Assembly (NCBI GenBank): GCA_003551675.1
Contig: PUNG01000047.1
Coordinates: forward strand, 1-32,794
Source: Thermoplasmata archaeon
GTDB taxonomy: Archaea > Thermoplasmatota > Thermoplasmata > Halarchaeoplasmatales > Halarchaeoplasmataceae
Reading direction: 5' to 3'
Length of the DNA: 32,794 nt
The notes under the pieces are model-generated. The model worked only from the letters and a program-made list of their open reading frames with translations. It had not been told where the DNA came from and did not search any database. The position numbers were made by a program, and so were the translations under genes. Shown piece by piece: positions 6,739 through 16,441 of the stretch (the first letter of the stretch is position 1; each line of letters begins with the position of its first letter).

Positions 6739-7491
6739 TCAATGTAACAGTTCGATGAATACTATACCCAATATTATGCCTGAAAGTATACCTGCTATGG
6801 CATAGTGACCTTTCATCTTCTTGTGTGCGCTGGGTATCAGTTCATCAAAAACTATGTAAAGCATGGCTCCTGCGGCAAATCCCAGGCCGATAGAAAGAGC
6901 TAGATCGGAAACACCTCCAAAAAAACCGCCGATGAATGCCCCTACACCCATGGGCACTCCCGCCAGGATCGTCACACCTATGATCTTACTATTTTTCACT
7001 TCTCCTACGCTCATGGCCGCACCGACGGCCATACCCTCAGGAAGGTTATGTATGGCCATGAGTATGGCAAGAGCCAAGCCTACTTCGTAACTGACCATGA
7101 ATGCCGCTCCGATGGCTACGCCTTCAGGCAGATTGTGCATAGCTATACCTATACTGAGTAGTATACCTGTTTTGAGGTGTTTTGCCCTTTCCTCGCCGCC
7201 GTCACGATCGAGGGTGAAGTGTCTATGAGGGAACTTCAAGTCTATAAAACCTATTATAGCGACTCCTAATACGATCCCTATCACGGCTGTGGTCAACGAT
7301 CCTTCATGGATGGCTTCCGGTATGAGTTCAATGAAGGTTATGGCCACCATCACACCCGCAGAAAAACCGAGTAAGATGCTCAACAATTTGTTTTTGATCT
7401 TACTTACCAATACTACAAAGAGACCTCCTGCGGTGGTACCTAAAACACCACTGAGCAAACCGAAGAGTGTAATGTTGAGTAAAGAGGACAT
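6739..7491 (-). CDS. ZIP family divalent metal transporter
   Basis: A 250-aa membrane protein with about eight hydrophobic spans, of the GufA/ZupT-like branch of the ZIP family, which moves zinc, iron or other divalent metals into the cytoplasm. The two metal-site motifs are intact: HNLPEGVAIG and HNLPEGMAVG on successive central helices. ELIPEA in an early helix and DELIPSAH near the C-terminus complete the family pattern. A short His-containing loop (FPHRHFTLDRDGG) lies between helices. The ATG at 7491 is preceded by a TATA-like CTTTATATTTT near 7520-7530. It stands alone. Confidence 0.93.
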   Translation of the reverse strand: MSSLLNITLFGLLSGVLGTTAGGLFVVLVSKIKNKLLSILLGFSAGVMVAITFIELIPEAIHEGSLTTAVIGIVLGVAIIGFIDLKFPHRHFTLDRDGGEERAKHLKTGILLSIGIAMHNLPEGVAIGAAFMVSYEVGLALAILMAIHNLPEGMAVGAAMSVGEVKNSKIIGVTILAGVPMGVGAFIGGFFGGVSDLALSIGLGFAAGAMLYIVFDELIPSAHKKMKGHYAIAGILSGIILGIVFIELLH

Positions 7492-7636
7492 GATATCTCT
7501 TGAATTTAGGACTACCTAAAATATAAAGATTTCCCCTATTTCCGATGTGCTAACGAGAGATAGCAAACGTTGGATGTGTATCTCGTTACTATGATTTATA
7601 TAAGACCTATCGGCGTTATTAGTACTTGAGGAAAGT

Positions 7637-8248
7637 ATGAATGCAAAAAGAGGTCTTTGTTTACTCGCTGTGGTTCTACTGCTATTCTCAGCGTTGATCC
7701 TAAGCGGATGTACCACAGAACCAGAAGGAGTCGTAGGCGTGCCCGAAGGCGAGGATGCCCGGGGAGATTACTTCAGTGATGAGGGTCGTGTAGTGATATA
7801 TATCCCTATCTTAAATACTTATGACGAACCGAAAGAGATAGTGGTCGAATTTCAGGTGTTCACAGAAGAAGAGAATCATTATTCAGAAACAAAGGTTATA
7901 CGAGCGCCTGAGAGGTCTGATGAAGAGTATTCAAAAGAGATATTTATACCGGAAGAAGAGACTGCTGTGGATTTTAAAGCGGAGATAATCGTATCGGAGG
8001 ATGAGGTTAAGATAATAGAGACCGAAGGAGAGTCATCAGACGGGGAGGCCTTTGTGAACGTTACCATAGTTAATACTAATTTCGATCCAAAAGAAGTAGT
8101 TGTGGAGTTCCAAGTTGTGACTGAATACGGCGGCGTGGAATCGGAGATAGTGCATATCACGTTAGCCGAAAATTCCATGGATGAATATTCTCAAAAGCTG
8201 TATATCGATTCAACTCCAAAAGAGTATCATGCCGAGATAATAGGATAA
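7637..8248 (+). CDS. Lipoprotein with a duplicated beta domain
   Basis: A 203-aa surface lipoprotein. The signal peptide ends in lipobox ILSGC at about residues 21-25. The mature protein holds two similar domains of about 70 residues. The first contains NTYDEPKEIVVEFQVFTE and the second NTNFDPKEVVVEFQVVTE, each followed by a DEYS motif and closing FKAEII or YHAEII. This is an internal tandem duplication of an FxLYD-like beta sandwich. The protein is very acidic. A TATA box GATTTATATAAG at about 7592-7602 and a GAGG element just before the ATG support the start. The role is unknown. Confidence 0.7.
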   Translation: MNAKRGLCLLAVVLLLFSALILSGCTTEPEGVVGVPEGEDARGDYFSDEGRVVIYIPILNTYDEPKEIVVEFQVFTEEENHYSETKVIRAPERSDEEYSKEIFIPEEETAVDFKAEIIVSEDEVKIIETEGESSDGEAFVNVTIVNTNFDPKEVVVEFQVVTEYGGVESEIVHITLAENSMDEYSQKLYIDSTPKEYHAEIIG

Positions 8249-8252
8249 AGAG

Positions 8253-8325
8253 TAGCCCCGGGCGGATTCGAACCGCCGTCGCAAGGACCAGAACCTCACA
8301 TGATTGACCTCTACACTACGGGGCT
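8253..8325 (-). tRNA. tRNA-Gln(CTG)
   Basis: A 73-nt cloverleaf. Acceptor AGCCCCG/CGGGGCT is perfect, the anticodon stem is TGAGG/CCTTG with loop TTCTGGT (anticodon CTG), and the T stem is GGCGG/CCGCC with loop TTCGAAT. The discriminator is A, and CCA is not encoded. It lies 4 bp past the stop of the convergent lipoprotein gene. Confidence 0.93.
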
Positions 8326-8497
8326 TTTTTTAACTCGCGAAGAATATGTCTTCAGCTATCTGATAAAAGAACTTGTTTAAAATTTTATCCCTTTCGTCTT
8401 TGAGTTGTTTTCAACAAGGGTCATAGCTCTTCTGATTTTAGATATCCCTTCTTTCGAAGTTTTTTTATATGACTGAACCATGTATAATGGGGCTAGC

Positions 8498-8680
8498 ATG
8501 GAGAATAAAGAAGTCGTCTTGATAGCGTTCTTAGCTTCGATAAGCTCTTTACTGACTTGGTATGTTCTTAGAGATATCAATCCAGATAATCAATTATTGC
8601 AGTCTTATTATAGCATCTTTATGTTTCCACTGTTGTTTGGCCTGTTGTTCATATTCATCAGGAACATGATCAGATCATGA
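8498..8680 (+). CDS. Small two-span membrane protein (60 aa)
   Basis: Two hydrophobic helices (VVLIAFLASISSLLTWYVL and FMFPLLFGLLFIFIRNM) are separated by a short polar loop with DINPDNQ. No family is recognised; many archaea have such proteins near informational genes. I prefer ATG 8498 (MENKEVV) to ATG 8480. A TATA-like TTTTTTATAT at 8461-8470 predicts transcription starting near 8492, giving a nearly leaderless mRNA. An overlapping minus-strand ORF looks like a shadow. Confidence 0.6.
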   Translation: MENKEVVLIAFLASISSLLTWYVLRDINPDNQLLQSYYSIFMFPLLFGLLFIFIRNMIRS

Positions 8681-8738
8681 TCAGAGCATTCTTCCTCCCC
8701 TGTAAAACTTTATTACCACCTCATACATGCATCTACCG

Positions 8739-10839
<2,101 letters not shown>

Positions 10840-10887
10840 GTAAGATGGGAAAAAACTTAAAGACAAGTTAAATGTCCTGACTTTTAG

Positions 10888-12111
10888 ATGACGATCCAAT
10901 GGATAGGTTTCTTCATAGCCATGGCCGTTATCGTTATAGGGGCCAACTATAACCTCATAGCAGCACTTTTTTCCGGTAGTTTAATACTAGGTCTATTCAC
11001 CCTTGCACCTGCGGAGATATTTGAACAATTATATGTGACCATCACTACTCCCAATACCATCTTTTTGATCTTCGCTCTTGGTATGATCCCGATGATAGGC
11101 GGCATATTACAAGTGAGTGGAAAGTTAGATGATATCGTCAACAATCTCAGGATAGGAAGAAGACCTTTTTTAGGAGCTATACCTGCATTCATAGGTCTTT
11201 TACCTATCCCGGGTGGTGCGTTATTTTCTGCTCCATTGGTAGATAAAGCAGGTGAAGGATTAGCTGGTCATCTTAAAGCCGCTATCAACATTTGGTTCAG
11301 GCATGTGATTTATTTCATATATCCTATCTCTTACGCTCTGATAGTGGCCTCTGATGCCGCTGATCTCTCGATCTTCAGCATCGTAGTATTCCACATCCCT
11401 TTCTTTTTGTTCACTATATTCTTAGGTTACTTTTTTCTTTTGAGGAAAGCCGGAGGTGAGATGACTTATGATACTGAGTTCGACTTTAACTCTTTACTCC
11501 CTCCCATGGTAGTACTTATTATCGCACCTGTTATGTGGGCTGGATTGTACTACGGCGTGGGTGTAGAGGATCACTTGGAAAACATCTTCGTTCTGATAGC
11601 GGTGTCTATAAGTTTGCTTATGGCTATTTTGATAATAAAGAACTCCAAGAAAAAGATATTGATAGGAGCCGCCAAAGAGATGAAACCATGGAACTTTATG
11701 GTGCTTATATTTGCACTATACTTTTTCTTCAATGTTTTTAGCTCATCGGGCATAGGTGATATGATAGCTGATTTGGCCGTGCCTGGTTTGATCTTATTAG
11801 TGGGTCTAGGATTTTTACTCGGATTCGCTACGGGGAGGATCATGTTACCTGCGATGATCGTTGCTCCCATCTATTTCGGCCTCCCCAGGGTTGAAGCTTT
11901 ACCGACCATCGCCGTCTTAGCGGCTTTCCAGGCCATGTACATATCCATCTTTGCGGGCTATATTGTAACGCCTGTGCATCCCTGCATCAGCATCTCGTTG
12001 GAATACTTCGACGGCAAGATGAGTAAATTTTTGAAGGTGATGATACCCATGTTAGTTATATCTATAGGTGTGGCCGCTTTCACCTATTTGATATCACGTT
12101 GGATATGGTAA
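10888..12111 (+). CDS. DUF401 family integral membrane permease
   Basis: A 407-aa protein with 10 or more hydrophobic spans. It resembles DUF401, a group within the ion-transporter (ArsB/NhaD-like) superfamily whose substrate is unknown. The family hallmark LLPIPGGALFSAPLVDKAG occurs early and FAGYIVTPVHPC near the C-terminus; the two re-entrant, Pro/Gly-rich loops would form the transport site. A weak TATA-like AAACTTAAAG about 30 nt before the ATG suggests its own leaderless transcript, 48 bp after tgt. A link to queuine or preQ base uptake is tempting from position alone but not supported by the family. Confidence 0.8.
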   Translation: MTIQWIGFFIAMAVIVIGANYNLIAALFSGSLILGLFTLAPAEIFEQLYVTITTPNTIFLIFALGMIPMIGGILQVSGKLDDIVNNLRIGRRPFLGAIPAFIGLLPIPGGALFSAPLVDKAGEGLAGHLKAAINIWFRHVIYFIYPISYALIVASDAADLSIFSIVVFHIPFFLFTIFLGYFFLLRKAGGEMTYDTEFDFNSLLPPMVVLIIAPVMWAGLYYGVGVEDHLENIFVLIAVSISLLMAILIIKNSKKKILIGAAKEMKPWNFMVLIFALYFFFNVFSSSGIGDMIADLAVPGLILLVGLGFLLGFATGRIMLPAMIVAPIYFGLPRVEALPTIAVLAAFQAMYISIFAGYIVTPVHPCISISLEYFDGKMSKFLKVMIPMLVISIGVAAFTYLISRWIW

Positions 12112-12160
12112 GATATGGAGCGACCGAAATATCTAAAAGTCTAGTTCATATATTTGGTCG

Positions 12161-12934
12161 ATGAGCAGCGTAGATATAGTCGAGATAGAAAAGATCCAAG
12201 AGGAGACCCCTACCATCAGGTCTTTGTTTTTCGAATGGGGTAAAAAATTCAAAGCCGGCCAATTCGTGATGATCTGGATACCAGGAGTTGACGAGGTTCC
12301 CATGGCCATATCCAAAGAAGATTTCGATTTTATAACCGTTAAAAAAAGAGGAGACGCTACCGAGACGCTTCACGAGATGGAACCTGGCCAAAAAATAGGA
12401 GTAAGAGGGCCCTATGGAAACGGTTATGATATAAAACGGGAAAAGATATTGATAGTGACAGGAGGATGTGGCGGTGCTTCATTGATGGAAGCGGTTCACT
12501 TTGCTGAAGATAAAGATATCGAAGTTGTAACTTGTTTAGGTGCCAAAACCGAAGAGGAGCTGCTTTTCAGAGATAGATTTTCAGACATGACCGAGTTAAG
12601 AGTGGCTACCGACGACGGAAGTGCAGGTCATCACGGATTCGTGACGGATCTTGCTAAAAAAGTGATATGTGAGGAAGATATAGATCTTGTTTTGACCTGT
12701 GGGCCCGAGATTATGATGAAAAAAGTTTTTGAGATATGTGTCGCGAGAGATATCCAGATACAGGCCTCTTTGGAGCGATACATGAAATGCGGTATAGGTA
12801 TATGCGACTCCTGTACCATCGATGGAAAACAGGTATGTCTCGATGGACCAGTATTCACAGGGGATGAGCTGAAAGAGATGGATGAATTCGGTAAATTCGA
12901 AAGGACTAAAGAAGGCCGCTTGGTAGAATTGTAG
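12161..12934 (+). CDS. pyrK: PyrK-like FAD/2Fe-2S electron-transfer subunit
   Basis: A 257-aa flavoprotein of the ferredoxin-reductase fold, like the dihydroorotate dehydrogenase electron-transfer subunit. An N-terminal FAD-binding barrel ends at RGPYGNGYD, followed by the NAD-binding ILIVTGGCGGASLMEA and, at the C-terminus, a [2Fe-2S] site CGIGICDSC-TIDGKQVC (C-x4-C-x2-C-x7-C). It would pass electrons between NAD(H) and a catalytic subunit. No PyrD gene is adjacent, so the partner is unknown and a non-pyrimidine role is possible. The ATG at 12161 follows a TATA-like ATATCTAAAAG near 12128-12138. Confidence 0.8.
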   Translation: MSSVDIVEIEKIQEETPTIRSLFFEWGKKFKAGQFVMIWIPGVDEVPMAISKEDFDFITVKKRGDATETLHEMEPGQKIGVRGPYGNGYDIKREKILIVTGGCGGASLMEAVHFAEDKDIEVVTCLGAKTEEELLFRDRFSDMTELRVATDDGSAGHHGFVTDLAKKVICEEDIDLVLTCGPEIMMKKVFEICVARDIQIQASLERYMKCGIGICDSCTIDGKQVCLDGPVFTGDELKEMDEFGKFERTKEGRLVEL

Positions 12935-13002
12935 TGATCTCAAAAAGTGGAGTAAACACGAAATTTTATTAATAGCTTCACTTTCATTGAGTCCTATCAT
13001 AT

Positions 13003-13087
13003 GCGGGGGTACCCGAGCATGGCCAAAGGGGCAAGGCTTAGGACCTTGTTGCGTAGGCATCCGAGGGTTCAAATCCCTCCCCCCGCA
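13003..13087 (+). tRNA. tRNA-Leu(TAG)
   Basis: An 85-nt class II tRNA. Acceptor GCGGGGG/CCCCCGC, anticodon stem CAAGG/CCTTG with loop CTTAGGA (anticodon TAG), a long variable arm (TTGCGTAGGCATCC), T stem GAGGG/CCCTC with loop TTCAAAT, discriminator A, no encoded CCA. The gene runs straight into a T-run and hairpin (ATTTTTTT-GAT-AAAAAAAT) that could end its transcript. Confidence 0.94.
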
Positions 13088-13100
13088 TTTTTTTGATAAA

Positions 13101-13437
13101 AAAATGCATTAAAAACATGTGGGGCTATCTACGATAGCCCTTAAAAAACAATGCAGTATATAAATAGACTTTGAGTTCCATTCCTACGCACTTTCCTTAT
13201 TTTCGAATGAACATGAGAAAATGGAAAGTGAACAGAATCCTTGATTCTGTGGCATTCAATTACCTTTCCGAGAGTAGCGAGGAAAGTGATTGAAAAGGAG
13301 GAGCGAACGTAGTGAGTTCCTACGCATCTTTTTTCGAAAAAGATGCATCAAAAAGATGTTAGGCTATCAAAGATAGCCTATAAAAAACAAAAATGCATTA
13401 AAAACATGTGGGGCTATCTACGATAGCCCTTAAAAAA
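13101..13437. repeat. Hairpin cassette block with 48-bp direct repeats
   Basis: This gene-free block lies between tRNA-Leu and galT. A 48-bp sequence at 13101-13148 recurs identically at 13390-13437. Each copy carries an 8-bp hairpin GGGCTATC-TAC-GATAGCCC. A diverged third copy at about 13342-13388 has AGGCTATC-AAA-GATAGCCT, where both sides of a base pair have changed. Between the copies are further hairpins: CACTTTCC/GGAAAGTG (13189-13230), CAGAATC-CTT-GATTCTG (13233-13249), TCAAT..TTTCC/GGAAA..ATTGA (13256-13293) and a 10-bp hairpin GCATCTTTTT/AAAAAGATGC near 13324. The right copy overlaps the galT stop codon. It may act as a bidirectional terminator or be a small non-coding repetitive element. 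Confidence 0.75.
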
Positions 13438-14419
13438 ACGGTTTAGCCTCTCTAGCTATCTTTTCAGGGGGTTTGTTGGAGTAAGATTCATCAAGTAATT
13501 TAGATAGAGCAAAAACGTCACACCAGTAGTATTTATCCAGGTTACTTCTAGCCACGATATCTACCACTGTAGCGAACTTCTTTTTATCTTCGTCGGGAGG
13601 TAGCGAGATAGACAGATTGAATGAGTTCAAGCTCTGATCTGCATAATATTTCAAGGTACTCACGATACCAGAAGAGAAGCTTTTCATATCTTCTTTTTCC
13701 AAGGAACGAAGATCCTTCAAACTGATCCCTCGTATATGTTCCAAGCCCCCAGGAGCAAAAGGTGTTTTCCATACAGATCTTCCTACATTTTTGATATATC
13801 TTTCACTATCTTTTTCTTTTTCTATCAGATCTTCCCAGTAGTTATTTCCGTAGTTTTCGTGATATTTTACACAGGCTTCAAAGTTTCTTCTTTGATGATC
13901 TAGAGGATGATGCGAGATCAAAAGTTGCATATGAGGATGAACTATGGTGCTACCTGCGGGCTTAAGGTAGTTCATCATTATGGTGGTATATCCTAAATTT
14001 TGGACTCTTTTTAGGTACTCCAACATGAGTTCGAAAGCGTCTGTAAAATAAATCGACTGGAATTTTTCTAATGGGATGTGATGGTCTTCAGTCAGTCTTA
14101 TAACCAACGATTTATCAGCGTAGGGACTGATGTTTGATAAGAGTATGGCTTCACCTCTTTCGAGCAGTTGATCATTTAAAACTTCAGAGTCTCTAGCGCC
14201 CACGTCGTAAACTTGATCATTACAGAATGGACAGAATCCACCTTTTTTAGTCTCTTCTTCGATGTCCGCTCCTTTAGAAATAGGTAGAGGCTTGTCCAAT
14301 ATCCTGCACGTCTTTCCAGTCAAAGGGTCCTTTCTTATGAGTATCTCTTCTGATATCCTTTTACCCTTTGATGGATCGTAATATCGATTTTTCTCTGTTT
14401 CTTCTTTGAACTCTATCAT
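13430..14419 (-). CDS. galT: GalT-like nucleotidylyltransferase
   Basis: A 329-aa member of the galactose-1-phosphate uridylyltransferase branch of the HIT superfamily. The active-site motif STIVHPHMQLL supplies the HxH nucleophile region, and GGFCPFC near residue 61 looks like half of the N-terminal zinc site. DPLTGKTCRIL and SNISPYADKSLV are typical flanking segments. The C-terminal half contains ALSKLLDESYSNKPPEK. Sugar-1-phosphate nucleotidylyl transfer is likely; galactose specificity is inferred, and related archaeal proteins may act on other substrates. The stop codon abuts hairpin GGGCTATC/GATAGCCC, which could terminate the message. Confidence 0.8.
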   Translation of the reverse strand: MIEFKEETEKNRYYDPSKGKRISEEILIRKDPLTGKTCRILDKPLPISKGADIEEETKKGGFCPFCNDQVYDVGARDSEVLNDQLLERGEAILLSNISPYADKSLVIRLTEDHHIPLEKFQSIYFTDAFELMLEYLKRVQNLGYTTIMMNYLKPAGSTIVHPHMQLLISHHPLDHQRRNFEACVKYHENYGNNYWEDLIEKEKDSERYIKNVGRSVWKTPFAPGGLEHIRGISLKDLRSLEKEDMKSFSSGIVSTLKYYADQSLNSFNLSISLPPDEDKKKFATVVDIVARSNLDKYYWCDVFALSKLLDESYSNKPPEKIAREAKPFF

Positions 14420-14437
14420 AGTTCCAGATCTATATTT

Positions 14438-14923
14438 TTAAATGCCTCTTTCCCCTTTTCTGGCTTCCATCATGTAATCTTTTTCCTTGCTTTTAGCGTC
14501 TCTGATCTTTTCCTTATAATCGTTGATTTTTTCTTTGTATTTTTCTATCTTATTTTTGTATTTTTCCATTTTGTCCTGGTATTTCGCCATCTTATTATCC
14601 TGTCTAGCTGCTTTTTTGTCATATTTTGCTTCTTTTTTTAAGGCTTTAGCTTTTTCTCTTCTATCCTCTGCACTCCGTACCCCTGACTGTTTTGCCTCTT
14701 TTAAGTAATCTCTTTCCTTGCTTTTAGCGTCTCTGAATTTGTCTTTATATTTTTCTCTTTTCTCCCTATACTTCTCTATTTTGCTTCTATATTTTTCTAT
14801 TTTTTCTTCATACGATCCTATTTTTTTCTCTTGCTTAGCCGCCTTTTTTTCGTATTTAGCCGCAGTTTTCAGATCTTTAGCTTTTTCTTTCCTAGCTTTC
14901 CCTCTCGCTACGTCTTTATCCAT
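14438..14923 (-). CDS. Lysine-rich coiled-coil protein with 77-aa duplication
   Basis: About 161 aa, almost entirely Lys, Glu, Asp, Arg, Ala and Tyr, predicted to be one long helix or coiled coil. Residues 13-77 and 90-154 are an ungapped duplication with a 77-residue offset: EKAKDLKTAAKYEKKAAKQ matches EKAKALKKEAKYDKKAARQ, and RDAKSKERDYLKEA matches RDAKSKEKDYMMEA. Within each copy a KYxxK(I/M) pattern recurs every 7 residues. ATG 14923 is preferred to the TTG at 14944 because the TATA-like GCTTAAATAATC near 14960 places transcription just upstream. The protein is strongly basic overall, so nucleic-acid binding or compaction is possible. No family recognised. Confidence 0.65.
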   Translation of the reverse strand: MDKDVARGKARKEKAKDLKTAAKYEKKAAKQEKKIGSYEEKIEKYRSKIEKYREKREKYKDKFRDAKSKERDYLKEAKQSGVRSAEDRREKAKALKKEAKYDKKAARQDNKMAKYQDKMEKYKNKIEKYKEKINDYKEKIRDAKSKEKDYMMEARKGERGI

Positions 14924-15050
14924 ATTTATCACAGCATAGGGCAATCTTTGTATGATTATTTAAGCATTGGGCATATGATATTCTCCAAATATCAAAAATC
15001 AAGTGAAAATAAGTTAATTCTGATCAAAACTATTTACTCGCCTAATACCC

Positions 15051-15177
15051 CTCGGACAAAACTCTATCTATGCAGTTTTGAAAGCACTCGTGCCCGGATG
15101 AGACTTCTTTTGCCCTGCCGAGACAAACGAAGAAATCATCTTGCTCATCTGCAAATCGAGACTGATGCAGATTTTTT
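15051..15177 (+). ncRNA. Candidate small RNA with terminator-like 3' hairpin
   Basis: Lies in the 14945-15408 spacer, which has no credible gene. An outer stem CTCGG (15051-15055) pairs with CCGAG (15118-15122) and encloses a hairpin CAAAACT/AGTTTTG (15057-15080). Downstream, ATCTGCA (15147-15153) pairs with TGCAGAT (15166-15172) and runs straight into six T residues, as in an intrinsic terminator. AACTATTTA near 15028-15035 is a TATA candidate at the right distance from 15051. The segment is GC-richer than its AT-rich flanks. No known RNA family is recognised. The rest of the spacer (15178-15369) shows nothing I can interpret. Confidence 0.35.
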
Positions 15178-15369
15178 AGGTGCCTCTGATCCCTGACCAA
15201 TTCTCTATCCAGCATATTTTCATCCTGTCAAATTTATCTATATATGTCCGGGCGATCTACCTCAAATAAGCATCCCTAAGTTGACGCAATTGTGCAACAA
15301 TACATATGTGAGTTGTCCCTATTAAGCTTTTTGTATTTTATTATTTTTACAAATATGAAAATTGTCAAA

Positions 15370-15408
15370 CGTTAAACTAATTACTCTCCTAGTTCATTCT
15401 CTTTAACG
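15370..15408 (+). promoter_or_regulatory. Inverted repeat at the ModE-Nudix start
   Basis: CGTTAAA (15370-15376) and TTTAACG (15402-15408) are perfect 7-bp inverted arms 25 nt apart; the right arm touches the ATG. With a leaderless start the arms would flank or cover the promoter, which suits autoregulation by the encoded winged-helix domain. This rests on position only. No copy was seen before the oxidoreductase gene. Confidence 0.3.
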
Positions 15409-16104
15409 ATGTATAGATTGGAATGTAAGTGTATGTTGAAAAAAAACGGCGAATTCATCATCGGCGAAGGAAGAGCTAAACTTTTGAAGTTTATAGATGA
15501 AACTGGTTCTATATCTAGAGCCGCAGAAAAGATGGATATGTCCTATAGACATGCATGGGGGATCATCAAGAAGATGGAAGAGAACGCAAAGGAGGAATTC
15601 GTAAAGAGTCAGAGAGGAGGGAGCAAGAAAAGAGGTTCTATGTTGACTCCAGCAGGTGAACGGTTGCTCAAAGATTACAAAACACTAAAGCAAGAGCATA
15701 AAAGCGAAGTTTACAGGAATCCCACCCTTACAGTCGACGGCCTGATCGTAAAAGAAGACAAAATACTTTTGATAGAAAGGAAAAATCCACCTTTTAAAGG
15801 ATTTTATGCACTTCCTGGTGGTTTTGTGGAATATAACGAACCAGTTGAAGACGCAGTGGTTAGGGAAGTTGAAGAAGAAACAGGACTCAAAACTAAGATA
15901 AGGGAACTGGTAGGGGTTTATTCTTCACCGGACCGGGATCCTAGAGGGCATATGGTATCGACCGTATTTTTCCTTTGTATATTAGATGGCGATCTGAAGG
16001 GTGGAAGCGACGCTGCTTCCGCTGATTTTTTTTCTATCAACGAGCTTCCTGAACTAGCTTTCGATCACGCTAGGATAATCGAAGACTTTTGCAGAGATAG
16101 GTAA
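15409..16104 (+). CDS. ModE-like winged helix fused to a Nudix hydrolase
   Basis: A 231-aa two-domain protein. The N-terminal part (about 1-95) is a ModE-type winged helix with the signature GEGRAKLLKFIDETGSISRA and MSYRHAWGIIKKME, normally the DNA-binding part of the molybdate regulator. The C-terminal part is a Nudix domain with a perfect box at 138-160: G-x5-E-x7-REVEEETGL. The surrounding LPGGF, an Ser-Ser-Pro-Asp-Arg-Asp-Pro-Arg segment and an E/D-rich end resemble ADP-ribose or NrtR-type Nudix proteins. It has no MOP/TOBE molybdate-binding domain. The neighbour at 16442 is a tungsten-type oxidoreductase. Likely a ligand-responsive regulator, possibly with hydrolase activity. Confidence 0.85.
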   Translation: MYRLECKCMLKKNGEFIIGEGRAKLLKFIDETGSISRAAEKMDMSYRHAWGIIKKMEENAKEEFVKSQRGGSKKRGSMLTPAGERLLKDYKTLKQEHKSEVYRNPTLTVDGLIVKEDKILLIERKNPPFKGFYALPGGFVEYNEPVEDAVVREVEEETGLKTKIRELVGVYSSPDRDPRGHMVSTVFFLCILDGDLKGGSDAASADFFSINELPELAFDHARIIEDFCRDR

Positions 16105-16107
16105 CTT

Positions 16108-16326
16108 TTACTCTTTCCTCGTGATCAATCTGAAAGTCGCCTTGGTGTCTCTTAACGTATCGGCTAGCTCTTCCACGATCTTTCCGTATTCTGCGGGAGT
16201 ATCATATTCGTAGAGAAAATCATATTCCCCTAATACAGGTTCGAAACCTATGTCTTTGACTTTCCTTATCACTTCCATAGGATCCATACCAGATGCATCA
16301 AAGTAGAGTTCTATATACAGCTTCAT
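16108..16326 (-). CDS. Small conserved-looking protein, probable ferredoxin-like fold
   Basis: A 72-aa protein whose predicted order strand (MKLYIELYF), helix (DPMEVIRKVKDIG), strands (EPVLGEYDFLYEYD), helix (AEYGKIVEELADTLRDT), strand (ATFRLITRK) matches a small alpha/beta ACT-like or ferredoxin-like sandwich. No catalytic residues stand out. It sits on the minus strand between the ModE-Nudix gene (3 bp from its stop) and the divergent oxidoreductase gene, so it could share the oxidoreductase promoter region. The family name is unknown to me. Confidence 0.6.
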   Translation of the reverse strand: MKLYIELYFDASGMDPMEVIRKVKDIGFEPVLGEYDFLYEYDTPAEYGKIVEELADTLRDTKATFRLITRKE

Positions 16327-16441
16327 GAACTAACCATATACCTAAGAAATTATTAAAGTATTATGGTCCGATACCGACTCAGATCAAATGAGAACATTGA
16401 TATATGTTTTCAAATTATCCTCAGGATGAGAAGAGATAATC

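Noticed and set aside
6366-6742. Three overlapping minus-strand ORFs (66-79 aa)
   Set aside because: They read through tRNA-Arg and the 73-bp repeats; their similarity to each other comes from the repeats.
8377-8580. 67-codon minus-strand ORF
   Set aside because: It lies largely opposite the two-span membrane gene and lacks a credible promoter. The plus-strand protein has the more natural composition.
13101-13437. CRISPR array
   Set aside because: There are only two identical units and one diverged unit, separated by unequal intervals, with internal hairpins and no cas genes.
14831-15196. 121-codon plus-strand ORF
   Set aside because: The first third is the complement of the Lys-rich gene, giving Phe/Ser runs. 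The rest covers the candidate small RNA, and no family match is evident.
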